Shown here: positions 32,998-41,372 of the stretch, in pieces | Layout of the letters: every line of letters starts with the position of its first letter | How positions within the stretch are numbered: position 1 is the first letter of the stretch | NCBI RefSeq assembly: GCF_021653995.1 | Contig: NZ_JAJJOZ010000002.1 | Coordinates: forward strand, 496,001-560,000 | Reading direction: 5' to 3' | DNA from: Allopusillimonas lactea | Lineage (GTDB): Bacteria; Pseudomonadota; Gammaproteobacteria; Burkholderiales; Burkholderiaceae_B | Length of the DNA stretch: 64,000 nucleotides | Notes under the pieces: generated by a model | What the model was told of the DNA's origin: nothing | Database searches by the model: none | The model's input: only the letters and a program-made list of their open reading frames with translations | Program-made: the position numbers and the translations under genes

Positions 32998-33819
32998 TCA
33001 GGCTGTACGCGCCGCGTTGATAGCGTCGCGCGTGGCGCGGGCGGCGCGTGCTGCGGCCTCGCGCCAGTCATCGCCGCCGCTGGCATACAGGATGGTGCGC
33101 GACGAGTTGATCATCATTCCGGTGCCATGCCTGTTGCGGCCTGCCGCTACGGTGGCCGGGATATCGCCGCCTTGGGCGCCAATGCCCGGGATCAGCAGCG
33201 GCATGTCTCCCACGCGTGCGCGTACCTTCGCAATTTCTTCTGGAAAGGTCGCGCCCACCACCAGCGCGCATTGGCCATTGGTGTTCCAGCGATCCGCCAC
33301 CAGGCCCGCTACGTGCAGATAGAGTGGCGTGCCGTCTTCCGATTTGATGAATTGGAGGTCTGAACCGCCGCGGTTGGAGGTGCGGCACAGCACGATAATG
33401 CCTTTGCTGTTCCAGGCCAGGTAAGGTTCGACGCTGTCAAAACCCATGTAGGGGTTTACCGTGACAGCGTCTGCTTGATAACGCTCGAATGCTTCGCGCG
33501 CGTATTGCTCGGCCGTCGAGCCGATATCGCCGCGCTTGGCGTCGAGCACGACGGGCAGGTGAGGATGATACTCGTGCACATAATCGCACAGCGCTTCGAG
33601 CTGTTCTTCGGCACGCACCGATGAAAAGTAAGCAATTTGCGGCTTGATTGCACAGGCGTAGGGCGCCGTGACATCCACAATGGCTTTGCAGAACTCGAAC
33701 ACCGCATCGGGGCGGCCGCTGAGTTCGGCGGGAAACCGTTGCGGATCGGGGTCCAGGCCCACCGTGAGCAGCGAGCCGCTGCTGGCCCAGGCGTGTTCGA
33801 GTTTTTGAGTGAAAGACAT
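32998..33819 (-). CDS. pyrF: orotidine 5'-phosphate decarboxylase, type 2
   Basis: The 273-residue enzyme decarboxylates OMP to UMP. VVLDAKRGDIGSTAEQYA carries the Asp/Lys catalytic network in the spacing of the longer type 2 PyrF, and VGLDPDPQRFP and GIGAQGGDIP bind the substrate. ATG 33819 is chosen over GTG 33828; neither has an obvious ribosome site. It converges with pncC and is separated from dgkA by 150 bp. Confidence 0.94.
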   Translation of the reverse strand: MSFTQKLEHAWASSGSLLTVGLDPDPQRFPAELSGRPDAVFEFCKAIVDVTAPYACAIKPQIAYFSSVRAEEQLEALCDYVHEYHPHLPVVLDAKRGDIGSTAEQYAREAFERYQADAVTVNPYMGFDSVEPYLAWNSKGIIVLCRTSNRGGSDLQFIKSEDGTPLYLHVAGLVADRWNTNGQCALVVGATFPEEIAKVRARVGDMPLLIPGIGAQGGDIPATVAAGRNRHGTGMMINSSRTILYASGGDDWREAAARAARATRDAINAARTA

Positions 33820-33969
33820 GTTTGGCACGGGGAAATTGATCCGTCGGGTAATCGCTTGATTATAGTGAAGCGGCCCGGGTGGCGCAGACGGCGTGGGTTG
33901 CTATGTTGGCGGGCGCAGAATTGCTCCGGCCATGCGCGAAGACCAGCAGGGCGGTTTGCCTACCGGTAT

Positions 33970-34356
33970 TTATACGGCCGAGGCTACGTGCGAAGCGATG
34001 ATGCCGGCCCATACAATGGCCGCCAGTGCCAGCGACAGCAACACGGCGGCGCTGCCCAAGTCTTTGGCACGGCCGATCAAGGGGTGGTGCTCGGTTGTAA
34101 TCTTGTCGGCCAGCGCCTCGATGGCCGAATTGATCAGCTCGACAATCAGTACGAAAATCAGCGACGCCACAAGCAGCGCCACTTCCAGCCAAGTATGGCC
34201 CAGCCAGAGCGCCAAAGGCAGCAGCGCAACAACCAGCAAAAGCTCCTGGCGAAACGCCGCTTCATGCCGACAGGCCGCCGCCAACCCCTGCATCGAGTAA
34301 CGTGCCGCGTTAACGAGGCGGGCCAGGCCGCCTTTGCTTTTATAGGAAGAGTGCAT
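33970..34356 (-). CDS. dgkA: diacylglycerol kinase
   Basis: The 128-residue integral membrane enzyme has the DgkA pattern RYSMQGLAAACRHEAAFRQEL, the active-site ELINSAIEALADKI and three membrane helices. It recycles diacylglycerol to phosphatidic acid. ATG 34356 is preferred over 34428 because the family starts near this point. The upstream 211-bp region holds a pair of hairpin repeats. Confidence 0.93.
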   Translation of the reverse strand: MHSSYKSKGGLARLVNAARYSMQGLAAACRHEAAFRQELLLVVALLPLALWLGHTWLEVALLVASLIFVLIVELINSAIEALADKITTEHHPLIGRAKDLGSAAVLLSLALAAIVWAGIIASHVASAV

Positions 34357-34452
34357 GCTGTGCTTTGGTTTCCCCGTACATGGTTCACGCGGAGCCGAAA
34401 GTGGCGCGGGTTTGCGCCGCATGCGCACGTCTTCGGAGCCTGCGTGGATTAT

Positions 34453-34560
34453 ACGGGGGGCGCCGCGCTCACAGATTCAGTCAAACTACGGCGCGGCGTG
34501 ACGCATCAATCCGCGGGGGGCCGCCGCGCTTACAACTGCACAGCAAAGGCGCGGCATACA
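34453..34560 (-). repeat. two tandem copies of an imperfect ~46-bp hairpin element
   Basis: On the minus strand both copies read GCCGCGCC, a variable loop, TGTRAGCGCGGC and then GCCCCCCG. The outer arms are self-complementary (GCCGCGC with GCGCGGC), so each can fold into a hairpin. Copy positions are roughly 34514-34558 and 34453-34499, with a 61-bp period, just downstream of the Bug-type gene. They look like a REP-type extragenic element and may double as a transcript end. Confidence 0.65.
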
Positions 34561-34567
34561 GATGCGC

Positions 34568-35557
34568 TTATTCCGGCTGGAACTTAGTCTGTTGGATATC
34601 CTTGCGCAGGCGCTCGGTATCGTTGGCCACGAATGTGGAGAACTCCGCGACTGATTGTGGTGCGGCTACTTCCACGCCCATCTTGCGGTAGGTCTCGACA
34701 ATTGCCGGTTCCGCCAGAATCGCGCGCAGCTCGGTGTTCAGGCGCTCCTTGATCGGCGCGGGCGTGCCTTTGGGCGCGAACAGCCCGGTCCAGATGGTGT
34801 AGTCGATGCCTTGCAGGCCGGCCGTCTTGGCTGCCACAGGGATGGCCGGATTACCAATGTCCGGTGTGGCGCTCGTTACCGCCAGCGCGTTCAGTTTTTT
34901 GGCGGCAATGTGTGGCAGCATGGCCGGCAAGCCGAGCAGCGCCAGGTCGATCTGGCCGCCCATCAAGTCGGTGCTGGCCTGCCCCGCGCCGCGATAAGGG
35001 ATCGCAGCGATATCGACACCGGCGTCCGCCTTGATCTTTTCCATCACCAGGTGAAAGAGCGAGCCGCTGCCAGGGATGCCGTATGACAGGCTGCCTGGTT
35101 TGTCGCGGGCCAGCTTCAGTACGTCAGCGAGCGTGTCGACCTTCAGGTCGGGCCGGGCCAGCAGCACCAGGCCGCTGGTGCCGACTTTGCCGATCGCATC
35201 AAGATCGGTGGCTTTGTACGAAGGGGACGCCGCAACCAGGGGTGCCAGGGACACGTTTGACGTAATGCCTACCAGCAGGGTGTAGCCATCGGGCTTTGCG
35301 CTGACAACTTTGGCGGTGCCCACCATGCCATTTGCGCCGGTCAGGTTTTCCACCACGACCGGTTGCCCCAGGCGCTGGGCCAGGCGCTCGGATAATACGC
35401 GGCCTATCGGATCCAGAGAGCCGCCGGGCGCATAGGGGATGACAAGGCGGATCGGACGGTCGGGATAGGAATCGGCCGCCGCTGCATGGTGAACCGGCGC
35501 CAACGCTGCGATGGACAGGGCCAACGCGCCTACTGCACGAGATACTCGGTGATACAT
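34568..35557 (-). CDS. Bug/TctC-family tripartite-transporter solute-binding protein
   Basis: The 329-residue protein has a signal peptide (residues 1-27, cut near HAAAA) and the family core YPDRPIRLVIPYAPGGSLDPIGRVLSERL and VVENLTGANGMVGT. Bug proteins bind carboxylates or other small solutes in the periplasm, and are hugely expanded in Bordetella and relatives; most lack dedicated membrane partners, as here. GAGGAG precedes ATG 35557. It follows the hydrolase gene by 63 bp on the same strand, so the two may act on related substrates. Confidence 0.92.
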   Translation of the reverse strand: MYHRVSRAVGALALSIAALAPVHHAAAADSYPDRPIRLVIPYAPGGSLDPIGRVLSERLAQRLGQPVVVENLTGANGMVGTAKVVSAKPDGYTLLVGITSNVSLAPLVAASPSYKATDLDAIGKVGTSGLVLLARPDLKVDTLADVLKLARDKPGSLSYGIPGSGSLFHLVMEKIKADAGVDIAAIPYRGAGQASTDLMGGQIDLALLGLPAMLPHIAAKKLNALAVTSATPDIGNPAIPVAAKTAGLQGIDYTIWTGLFAPKGTPAPIKERLNTELRAILAEPAIVETYRKMGVEVAAPQSVAEFSTFVANDTERLRKDIQQTKFQPE

Positions 35558-35620
35558 CAGACTCTCCTCATGGTGTTCAGGTGAATTCGGAAAAGGCGGC
35601 CGCGACAGCGGCGCTGGGGA

Positions 35621-36607
35621 CTATGTCAGTACATCTTCAAGCCAAGCGTGTATTTGGGCGGCGATGTCGGCGCTGTTGTTGTCCATCATCGGCAAATGGG
35701 AGTTGCCGCGCACACCGAGCGCGGGGAGGTCAATGCAATGCGTCGTGGCGCCGTTGCGCGCCAGCAGTGCCGTCCAGGCATCTGCCTGTCGTCGGTACTC
35801 GCGCCAGCATTCGCTGGTATCAAAGTAATCGCCCCACACCGTGCATACGGGAATGTGGCGCATCGCCGTTGCCGTATGGTCATTTTCCGCAACGCCGCCG
35901 GCGGGCTCGACCAGCACCAACGCCTTGATCAGATGGGGCACACGTTGTGCGACCGCCTGCGCCAGACGCGCACCTTCGCTGTGCGCGATCACTACACCGG
36001 CGCCGCATTGTTTCAGCAGCGCGCAGTAGGCATCAATCATTAAGTCCCGATGCATGGTCCAGCGCGGCACGAATTGCCGCGCCAACTGCTCAACATGCGC
36101 TGTTGGGAACCGCTGCCCAGGGTGCGCCACATACCGTGGCTGGCTGTTTTCTTTTGCGACCGTGCCGATGCGGAACATCGCCCAGGCCTGTTCAATCGTA
36201 CGGTGCTCGGGGCGGCTGCGGTCCAGCGCGTGCGCCGGCCACGAGGCGCGGCCACGCTCCACGGCGTCGCTGACGAGCACGTCGCAGCCTTGACGCAGGA
36301 AATAATCCAGCCAGCCCGGACGGCCATCTGGCGTGTCTTCCCACGTGCACCCGGTCATGCCACCGCCGTGCCACAAATAGATGGGACAGGGCATTGCGGG
36401 CTGTGCCTGGGCATACTGCTGCACATACATCTGGCCAGTGATGCACTGGCCGTTCGGATCGGAGATACGAGGCGGCAGCCCCGGTACGGACGCCAGCTTG
36501 CCTGATGTGCCGCTGATCAGCGTGGCAGCGCCGCCGACGTGAAAACCCCGTATGGCTTTAAGCGGTGGCAGGGTTGCGGTGGCGGCGTCGGCGGGGTGAG
36601 AAATCAT
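35621..36607 (-). CDS. alpha/beta-hydrolase (putative esterase)
   Basis: A 328-residue alpha/beta-hydrolase: an oxyanion-type WHGGG at residues 79-83, nucleophile Ser210 in VIAHSEGARL (a GxSxG variant, AHSEG), and a late His in GNSHLPMMDNN as likely catalytic base. No signal peptide is clear. It is divergent from a LysR regulator across 99 bp, and upstream of the Bug binding protein, a common Alcaligenaceae arrangement for a small catabolic module. The substrate is not identifiable. Confidence 0.8.
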   Translation of the reverse strand: MISHPADAATATLPPLKAIRGFHVGGAATLISGTSGKLASVPGLPPRISDPNGQCITGQMYVQQYAQAQPAMPCPIYLWHGGGMTGCTWEDTPDGRPGWLDYFLRQGCDVLVSDAVERGRASWPAHALDRSRPEHRTIEQAWAMFRIGTVAKENSQPRYVAHPGQRFPTAHVEQLARQFVPRWTMHRDLMIDAYCALLKQCGAGVVIAHSEGARLAQAVAQRVPHLIKALVLVEPAGGVAENDHTATAMRHIPVCTVWGDYFDTSECWREYRRQADAWTALLARNGATTHCIDLPALGVRGNSHLPMMDNNSADIAAQIHAWLEDVLT

Positions 36608-36706
36608 GGGGTTGAAACGCTAGGGTGTTGCCTGAGTGGGCACAGTATCCTTCTGCCACCTAAAACTGTAAAATATAGCTTTTATATCCAAGCATAAAAA
36701 ATAACT

Positions 36707-37693
36707 ATGGCAAGGCGTACGCCCGCGCTTGCGATACCGGAAGCCGAGGTGCGCGAGGCGCGCAAGCTGGATATCCCCAAGCTGCTCACCTTCATCGCGG
36801 TTTGCGAAGAAGGCAGCATTTCCGCCGCCGCTCGGCGTCTGCACATCGCGCAGCCAGCTGTCACCACCTCCATCGCCAAGCTCGAGTCATCACTGCAGAC
36901 CACCCTGCTGGTGCGCTCCTTGCGCGGGGTACATACCACCGCCAGTGGGCGCCTGCTGCTCGAACGTGCCTACCGCATCACGGCGCTGGCACGCGAAACC
37001 CTGCAAGAAGTCGTCGGGCTGGCGCATCAGCCAGAAGGCGATGTGTCCATCGGTCTGCCTTCGTCCGTTGCGGCTGTTCTCGCGCAGCCGCTGATCGTGC
37101 GCTTGTCCGAGCATTACCCGCGTATACGCCTGCGCCTGGTCGACAGCTTTTCAGGATATTTGTGGTCCTGGCTGATGGAAGGGGAGCTGGATCTTGCGCT
37201 CGTGTTTGATCGTACGGCGGAGCCCGCCGTGGCGCTGACGGTGCTGGCTCAGGAAGACATGCATCTGGTTGGGGCGCCTGCTGGCATGCCCGCCGCCAAA
37301 GAAATCGGCGTGGCCGATCTGCACCGGTATCCACTGGCCATGCCTTCGCGCAAACACGGTATCCGCTCGGCGCTCGAGAGCCACATCCTGCGCCACGGGG
37401 GGCTGCCGGATGTCCAGCTCGAGATTGACGCCGGGATACACCTGATCAGGCTGGTGGAGTCAGGCAAGTGGTACACGTTGCTGGCCCCGTGCGCCGTAGC
37501 CCCTGAAATACGTGCCGGCACGTTGCGCGCCGCGCGTCTGACGCCGGTGTTTACGCGCACCATTCACCTCGCCCAGCGACGCTCGACACAGGGTGATGCG
37601 GCAACACAATTAGTCGCGGATGAACTCACCGCCCTGGCTCGGCAACTGATGGCCGATGGCAGTTGGCAGGCCCGCTGGTTCGCCGGGCCGTAA
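36707..37693 (+). CDS. LysR-family transcriptional regulator
   Basis: The 328-residue protein has a LysR helix-turn-helix (about residues 22-82, LLTFIAVCEEGSISAAARRLHIAQPAVTTSIAKLE, recognised in parts) and a periplasmic-binding-like effector domain (about 110-310). It carries a 20-residue N-terminal extension relative to typical members. It is divergent from the hydrolase-Bug pair; the A/T-rich 99-bp spacer, with TATAGCTTTTATA-like symmetry near 36674-36689, is the likely site of action. It converges with terC 26 bp away. Confidence 0.92.
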   Translation: MARRTPALAIPEAEVREARKLDIPKLLTFIAVCEEGSISAAARRLHIAQPAVTTSIAKLESSLQTTLLVRSLRGVHTTASGRLLLERAYRITALARETLQEVVGLAHQPEGDVSIGLPSSVAAVLAQPLIVRLSEHYPRIRLRLVDSFSGYLWSWLMEGELDLALVFDRTAEPAVALTVLAQEDMHLVGAPAGMPAAKEIGVADLHRYPLAMPSRKHGIRSALESHILRHGGLPDVQLEIDAGIHLIRLVESGKWYTLLAPCAVAPEIRAGTLRAARLTPVFTRTIHLAQRRSTQGDAATQLVADELTALARQLMADGSWQARWFAGP

Positions 37694-37719
37694 TGCGCGC
37701 CGGCGCGTTTATCGGCGCG

Positions 37720-38502
37720 TCAGTTGGCGGAGCCTGCATCCGGCCGTTGCTTGCGTACGCGCCGCGCCATCATGTTCAGGCCTTCGACCAGTGCCGAGAA
37801 CAGCATGGCCGAGTAAATATAGCCCTTGGGCACGTGGACACCAAAGCCTTCGGCGATCAGCGTCATGCCGATCATGAGCAAGAAACCCAGTGCCAGCATC
37901 ACTATCGTAGGATGGCGGTTGATGAAGCTGGCCAGCGGGTCGGCGGCCAGCAGCATTACCGAAACCGCCACCAAGACCGCAATCACCATCACTGGTATGT
38001 GGGGCGTCATGCCCACCGCCGTGATGATGCTGTCCACAGAAAAAACAAGGTCCAGCAGCAAGATCTGCACGATAGCTGTGGAGAAGCTCATCGCGACCTT
38101 GTTGGGAGGGCCCTTGGCATGCGCATCCTTGCCCTCGAACATATCGCCGCCAGGGTCAGGGTCTACATTGTGGTGGATTTCCTTTGTCGCCTTCCAGATC
38201 AGGAACAATCCGCCGGCAATGAGAATGATGTCTTTCCAGGAAAAACCCTGCGTGAAGATTTCAAACACCGGCTCGGTAAGACGCACGATCCACGCCACCG
38301 TACCCAGTAGCGCAAGCCTCAGGATGAGCGCCACACCAATGCCGATACGGCGTGCCTTGGTGCGCTGCTGTTCGGGAAGCTTGTTCGTAAGGATGGAAAT
38401 GAAGACAAGGTTATCAATGCCGAGAACGACCTCCATCGCAATCAGAGTGGCCAGCGCCAGCCAGATGGTGGGATCGGACAGCAATTGCATTGTGGCGTCC
38501 AT
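37720..38502 (-). CDS. TerC-family membrane protein
   Basis: The 260-residue protein has about seven membrane helices and the TerC signatures LIAMEVVLGIDNLVFISIL and LDLVFSVDSIITAVGMT, with conserved Asp residues in helices. The family is linked to tellurium resistance and, more recently, to manganese export or metalation of secreted proteins. ATG 38502 with AAGGAAG upstream is chosen over the in-frame start at 38583. A single gene; no other ter gene is present. Confidence 0.92.
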   Translation of the reverse strand: MDATMQLLSDPTIWLALATLIAMEVVLGIDNLVFISILTNKLPEQQRTKARRIGIGVALILRLALLGTVAWIVRLTEPVFEIFTQGFSWKDIILIAGGLFLIWKATKEIHHNVDPDPGGDMFEGKDAHAKGPPNKVAMSFSTAIVQILLLDLVFSVDSIITAVGMTPHIPVMVIAVLVAVSVMLLAADPLASFINRHPTIVMLALGFLLMIGMTLIAEGFGVHVPKGYIYSAMLFSALVEGLNMMARRVRKQRPDAGSAN

Positions 38503-38781
38503 GCTCTTTTCTTCCTTGTTATCCAGCTGGCCCCGTGCGGAACCGATGCCCATAAACGCGGCTTGGTGCAGTGAGCCGCCCACCGTGGTTGGAGGCCGCC
38601 AGCAAGCGTCATACCAGACAGGGTTTGTCGATGCATGCTCCTCCGGCGCTGGCCTGCTGCCGGGCTATGGCAGCGCCGCCTGCGGCAATCGGCCTGATAT
38701 GACGCCGCGCCCAGGAATCGCCATTTTTCCTGGGCATAGATATGTGTAGAAAACCAACAATTTCGACGTTTTATGCAAATA
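38503..38781. other. intergenic region between terC and the microprotein gene
   Basis: With the operator block to 38860 this forms a 358-bp gene-free stretch between divergent genes. No structured RNA was recognised in it; the part nearest 38781 is A/T-rich, as expected for a promoter. Confidence 0.4.
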
Positions 38782-38821
38782 CTAGGGTAAACCCTTGCCA
38801 ATAGCCTAGGGTTTACCCTAG
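38782..38821 (+). promoter_or_regulatory. paired palindromic operators CTAGGG-N4-CCCTAG ahead of the microprotein gene
   Basis: The right box, CTAGGGTTTACCCTAG (38806-38821), is a perfect 6-4-6 palindrome. The left box, CTAGGGTAAACCCTTG (38782-38797), differs only at its outer end. They are 24 bp apart, start to start, about two helical turns, and together also form a 13-bp inverted repeat (CTAGGGTAAACCC against GGGTTTACCCTAG). The layout fits cooperative binding by a dimeric repressor or activator. No candidate regulator is adjacent. Confidence 0.7.
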
Positions 38822-38860
38822 AATTCAGTTATCCGATCACCAACCTATAGAGGTTCAAAA

Positions 38861-38977
38861 ATGGCAAACGCAGTCAAGAACATGATGGCGGCACTGAACT
38901 GGTTTGATCGTGCCGTGACAACCTATATGTCCGACTTGGCAAGCATCCGCGCCAAGGGTGTCCACGCCTACGAGTAA
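38861..38977 (+). CDS. 38-residue microprotein of unknown function
   Basis: The frame reads MANAVKNMMAALNWFD, RAVTTYMSDLASIR and AKGVHAYE, then TAA. AGAGG lies 7 bases before the ATG, the paired operators are 40 bp upstream and a strong terminator follows 67 bp downstream, so it is a complete small transcription unit. The sequence looks like one amphipathic helix with an aromatic and acidic face; there is no signal peptide, no cysteine and no clear membrane helix. I do not recognise the family with certainty; it has a loose resemblance to short stress-associated YjiS/DUF1127-like peptides but lacks their arginine-rich core. Confidence 0.7.
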   Translation: MANAVKNMMAALNWFDRAVTTYMSDLASIRAKGVHAYE

Positions 38978-39044
38978 ACACATCTCGCCGCGGCATCCGC
39001 AGGCGCATCCGGCAACAAGGATACGCCACTGCCGCAGAATTCCC

Positions 39045-39083
39045 AATGCCTCCGCAGGCCTAACCTGTCGGGGGCATTTTGTT
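39045..39083 (+). terminator. rho-independent terminator after the microprotein gene
   Basis: AATGCCTCCG (39045-39054) pairs with CGGGGGCATT (39069-39078) with one G-U pair; the loop contains a smaller CAGG/CCTG hairpin, and TTTTGTTGTT follows. It closes the microprotein transcript before the convergent epimerase gene. Confidence 0.82.
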
Positions 39084-39117
39084 GTTGCGACGGGCGTGCG
39101 TCTACCCTGCAAACCAT

Positions 39118-39975
39118 TCAAAGCTTGGCGTAGGGTAAGGTTTTTTCATACCATTCCAAGGCGCTGGGCCAGGCCGGCTCCCAGCCGGACGCGCGCAGCC
39201 GCGCATTGGAGAGCCGTTTGCCTGTGGGCGCTTGCAATTGCCTTGCCGCCGCAGGGGCGCCCGCTAGCATGGCCAAAGCGTCATAGAGTTCCGATGTAGG
39301 CAAGGGGTGGTTATCTGTTCCTATGTAAAGTTGCTTCGGATTCTCCAAGGCCAACAGGTGTGCACAGGCACTGGCAGCATCATCAATGTGAATACGGTTG
39401 GCCCAATGCCCGGGGCCATCAGGCACCGTGATCGTTCCAGCCCGCAACCCCTCTAGCAGCCGCGTCCGCCCTGGGCCATATAAGCCTGTCAATCGCAGTG
39501 TGACACCGACGCCTTGCGGTAGCGCCGTCTGCAAAGCTGCTTCGGCCTCCAGCAAGGTGCGCGCGCGGAAACCCGAGCGCTGAACCGGTGAGTCCTCGTT
39601 TATCCAATTTTCGGAAGGCGGCCAGACGACAGACGATCCCACCAGAACGCAGCGTTGGAGCCGCTCGACACAATTGGTGGATAGGCTGCCTAGAAGTGCT
39701 TTAAGACCGTGTGAATAGACGCTTGCGTAATGAGCGGCTGTCCTGCTGTCTGGCGATGGCGCATAGAGAATATGAGTGATTTCAGAAAAGGCGGCGTCGC
39801 TTAGAAAGGAAAGGCTGGTTGGGTTCCCCAGATCGGCTTGGTACCAGGTAATTGGATCTTCGCCCTCTCGATGTACAGGGCTGCGCCGCAGCCCGATACA
39901 CCTCCAACAACCATGATCCAGAATCTTCGCCGTTCGTATACACAAATCGCCGCCGACCAGTAAAAGCGTATTCAT
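39118..39975 (-). CDS. NAD-dependent epimerase/dehydratase-like protein (atypical SDR)
   Basis: The 285-residue protein has an extended-SDR layout: nucleotide-binding start LLLVGGDLCIRTAKIL (a weak GxxGxxG, here GGDLCIRTA), CVLVGSSVVW, GVTLRLTGLYGPGR and HWANRIHIDDAASACAHLL near residue 195. It resembles YeeZ-like short proteins more than sugar-nucleotide epimerases; the altered glycine motif leaves the cofactor uncertain. It lies 132 bp downstream of the Hsp20 pair on the same strand. Substrate unknown. Confidence 0.75.
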   Translation of the reverse strand: MNTLLLVGGDLCIRTAKILDHGCWRCIGLRRSPVHREGEDPITWYQADLGNPTSLSFLSDAAFSEITHILYAPSPDSRTAAHYASVYSHGLKALLGSLSTNCVERLQRCVLVGSSVVWPPSENWINEDSPVQRSGFRARTLLEAEAALQTALPQGVGVTLRLTGLYGPGRTRLLEGLRAGTITVPDGPGHWANRIHIDDAASACAHLLALENPKQLYIGTDNHPLPTSELYDALAMLAGAPAAARQLQAPTGKRLSNARLRASGWEPAWPSALEWYEKTLPYAKL

Positions 39976-40107
39976 TTCAAGAACCCTTCGTCGAGTGCGC
40001 CCCAGAACGCGCCATTAGCTCCTGCACCCGCGTCTGCGCAGCAGGAAGGTGGCGACCAGAAGGCCGCCACCCGGTTTTTGCCATGCGTTGCTGACCGCCT
40101 GGTGGCG

Positions 40108-40515
40108 TCAGCCCGTTTGCACCTCGATCCGGCGTGGCCGGGCTTCGTCGCGACGCGGTATCGTCAGTTTTAGCACGCCGTCCTTCAGGGACGCATCGAT
40201 TTTCGATGCGTCAAACTCAGCCCCCAGCGAAAAGGCTCGCGTGAAATGTGGCTGACGCAGCTCCGCGTGCTGCAGGCGAAATCCGCCCGGCGTGGGCACG
40301 ACCGCCTCCGCCTCGATGTACAAGTTTCCATCGTGTACCTTCACATCGAGCCGGTCCTTCGTCACGCCGGGCAAATCAGCCCACAGTGTGACGCCGTGGC
40401 TATCCTCAAAGATGTCCACGGGCGGCGTTAATGTGACACGGCGCTGTGATTGGTCATCTTCACGGCGAGCCACCGCCGTTTCGTCTTTCCTGACCAGTTT
40501 TGTGGTGTCGTTCAT
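40108..40515 (-). CDS. Hsp20/alpha-crystallin small heat-shock protein (second gene)
   Basis: The 135-residue chaperone has the alpha-crystallin domain about residues 27-125, with GVTLWADLPGVTKDRLDVKVHDGNLYIEAEA and FSLGAEFDASKIDASLKDGVLKLTIPR, recognised in parts. It should hold unfolded proteins during heat or metal stress. GAGGAGGA precedes the ATG at 40515. It starts 28 bp after the other hsp20 gene and so is probably cotranscribed with it. Confidence 0.92.
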   Translation of the reverse strand: MNDTTKLVRKDETAVARREDDQSQRRVTLTPPVDIFEDSHGVTLWADLPGVTKDRLDVKVHDGNLYIEAEAVVPTPGGFRLQHAELRQPHFTRAFSLGAEFDASKIDASLKDGVLKLTIPRRDEARPRRIEVQTG

Positions 40516-40543
40516 GATGTCCTCCTCGATTCTGCAACGGGTT

Positions 40544-40987
40544 TCATTGAACAGAGATGGCTCGTGGCTTGGACGATTCCTGCTTACCGATACTGACGGT
40601 CAGACAGCCATTGGTGTATTGCGCCCTTACCTTATCGGGGTCTGCGTGCGGCGGCAGCTCGATGACGCGCCGGAAAGCTCCAACGAATCGTTCCTGCGCG
40701 TAAGTGCGCAAATCATCGCCAGACCCTTCCGGCTGTGCGCTCTCGCGCTCGCCGCTGATGCTAAGCAGCCCCTTGTCGATCGACACATCGAACTTCGCCG
40801 GATCGACACCTGGCGCAAAGGCGACGATCTCGATAGAGTCGTCGGTCGAGCCAATGTTGACCTGAGGGAATGCACCGAAGCGCCCGGAACGGATGCTGGA
40901 AGGGAAGCCGCCGAAGAGGCCCGCCATTTGCCGTTGCAGACGATCGAACTCGCTGAATAGGTCGGCGCCGAAGTAGAGATCGCTCAT
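40544..40987 (-). CDS. Hsp20/alpha-crystallin small heat-shock protein (first gene)
   Basis: The 147-residue protein begins MSDLYFGADLFSEFDRLQRQM and has an alpha-crystallin domain with SIEIVAFAPGVDPAKFDVSIDKGLLSISGE (in parts) and the late hydrophobic GCLTVSIGK. ATG 40987 is set by GGAGG 8 bases upstream; ATG 40993 would be too close and the open frame to 41149 crosses the promoter. A sigma32-like promoter and a candidate RNA thermometer precede it, consistent with a heat-induced operon. Confidence 0.92.
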   Translation of the reverse strand: MSDLYFGADLFSEFDRLQRQMAGLFGGFPSSIRSGRFGAFPQVNIGSTDDSIEIVAFAPGVDPAKFDVSIDKGLLSISGERESAQPEGSGDDLRTYAQERFVGAFRRVIELPPHADPDKVRAQYTNGCLTVSIGKQESSKPRAISVQ

Positions 40988-41019
40988 GATCATTTCCTCC
41001 TGAGAAAGCAGCAGGAAGA
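40988..41019 (-). promoter_or_regulatory. candidate RNA thermometer hairpin sequestering the hsp20 ribosome site
   Basis: In the mRNA the ribosome site AGGAGGA (41001 to 40995) can pair with UCUUCCU (41019 to 41013) through seven pairs including one G-U, closing an 11-base loop with a UGCU-like core. This layout resembles ROSE-type heat sensors upstream of small heat-shock genes. It is an inference from complementarity only. Confidence 0.45.
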
Positions 41020-41121
41020 CGGATCGGCCTACGCGCTCCAGTCCGTCTGCCGTGCTGCGGGCGAACAAATTGAAACACGCAGCGCGCCGGATTGCGGGCG
41101 CGGCTGCCTTGGTGGAATTTA

Positions 41122-41150
41122 AGATAGGATCCCAGCCCGGAAATTTCAAG
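41122..41150 (-). promoter_or_regulatory. sigma32-like heat-shock promoter of hsp20
   Basis: On the minus strand CTTGAAA (41150 to 41144) is followed 13 bases later by CCTATCT, close to the sigma32 consensus CTTGAAA-N13-15-CCCATNT. The start would give a leader of about 125 bases containing the candidate thermometer. Confidence 0.6.
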
Positions 41151-41276
41151 GGGGTGTTACAGCTTTTCTCTTGAATTCAAACAGCGACGACTATGTTTGT
41201 TACCCCCTCGACGGGGCATGCGGGCACGCCACGGAATCTGCATTGCAATTCGAGCGGATCAGCCAAGGCTTTGCCG

Positions 41277-41292
41277 ATTACAAAAATGTAAT
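41277..41292 (+). promoter_or_regulatory. cop box (ATTACA-N4-TGTAAT) for the Met-rich protein gene
   Basis: ATTACA-AAAA-TGTAAT is a perfect 6-4-6 inverted repeat 80 bp before ATG 41373, and about 34 bp upstream of a plausible -10 TATATT (41326-41331) that has no good -35. This placement suits an activator such as CopR-type response regulators, which bind boxes of this form. Confidence 0.7.
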
Positions 41293-41372
41293 TTCATTGT
41301 CAGTCTTTCGACAGAGGCCGCCGCGTATATTGATACTCAACCAGCACACTTGGCCATTCTGAGGAGCATGAC

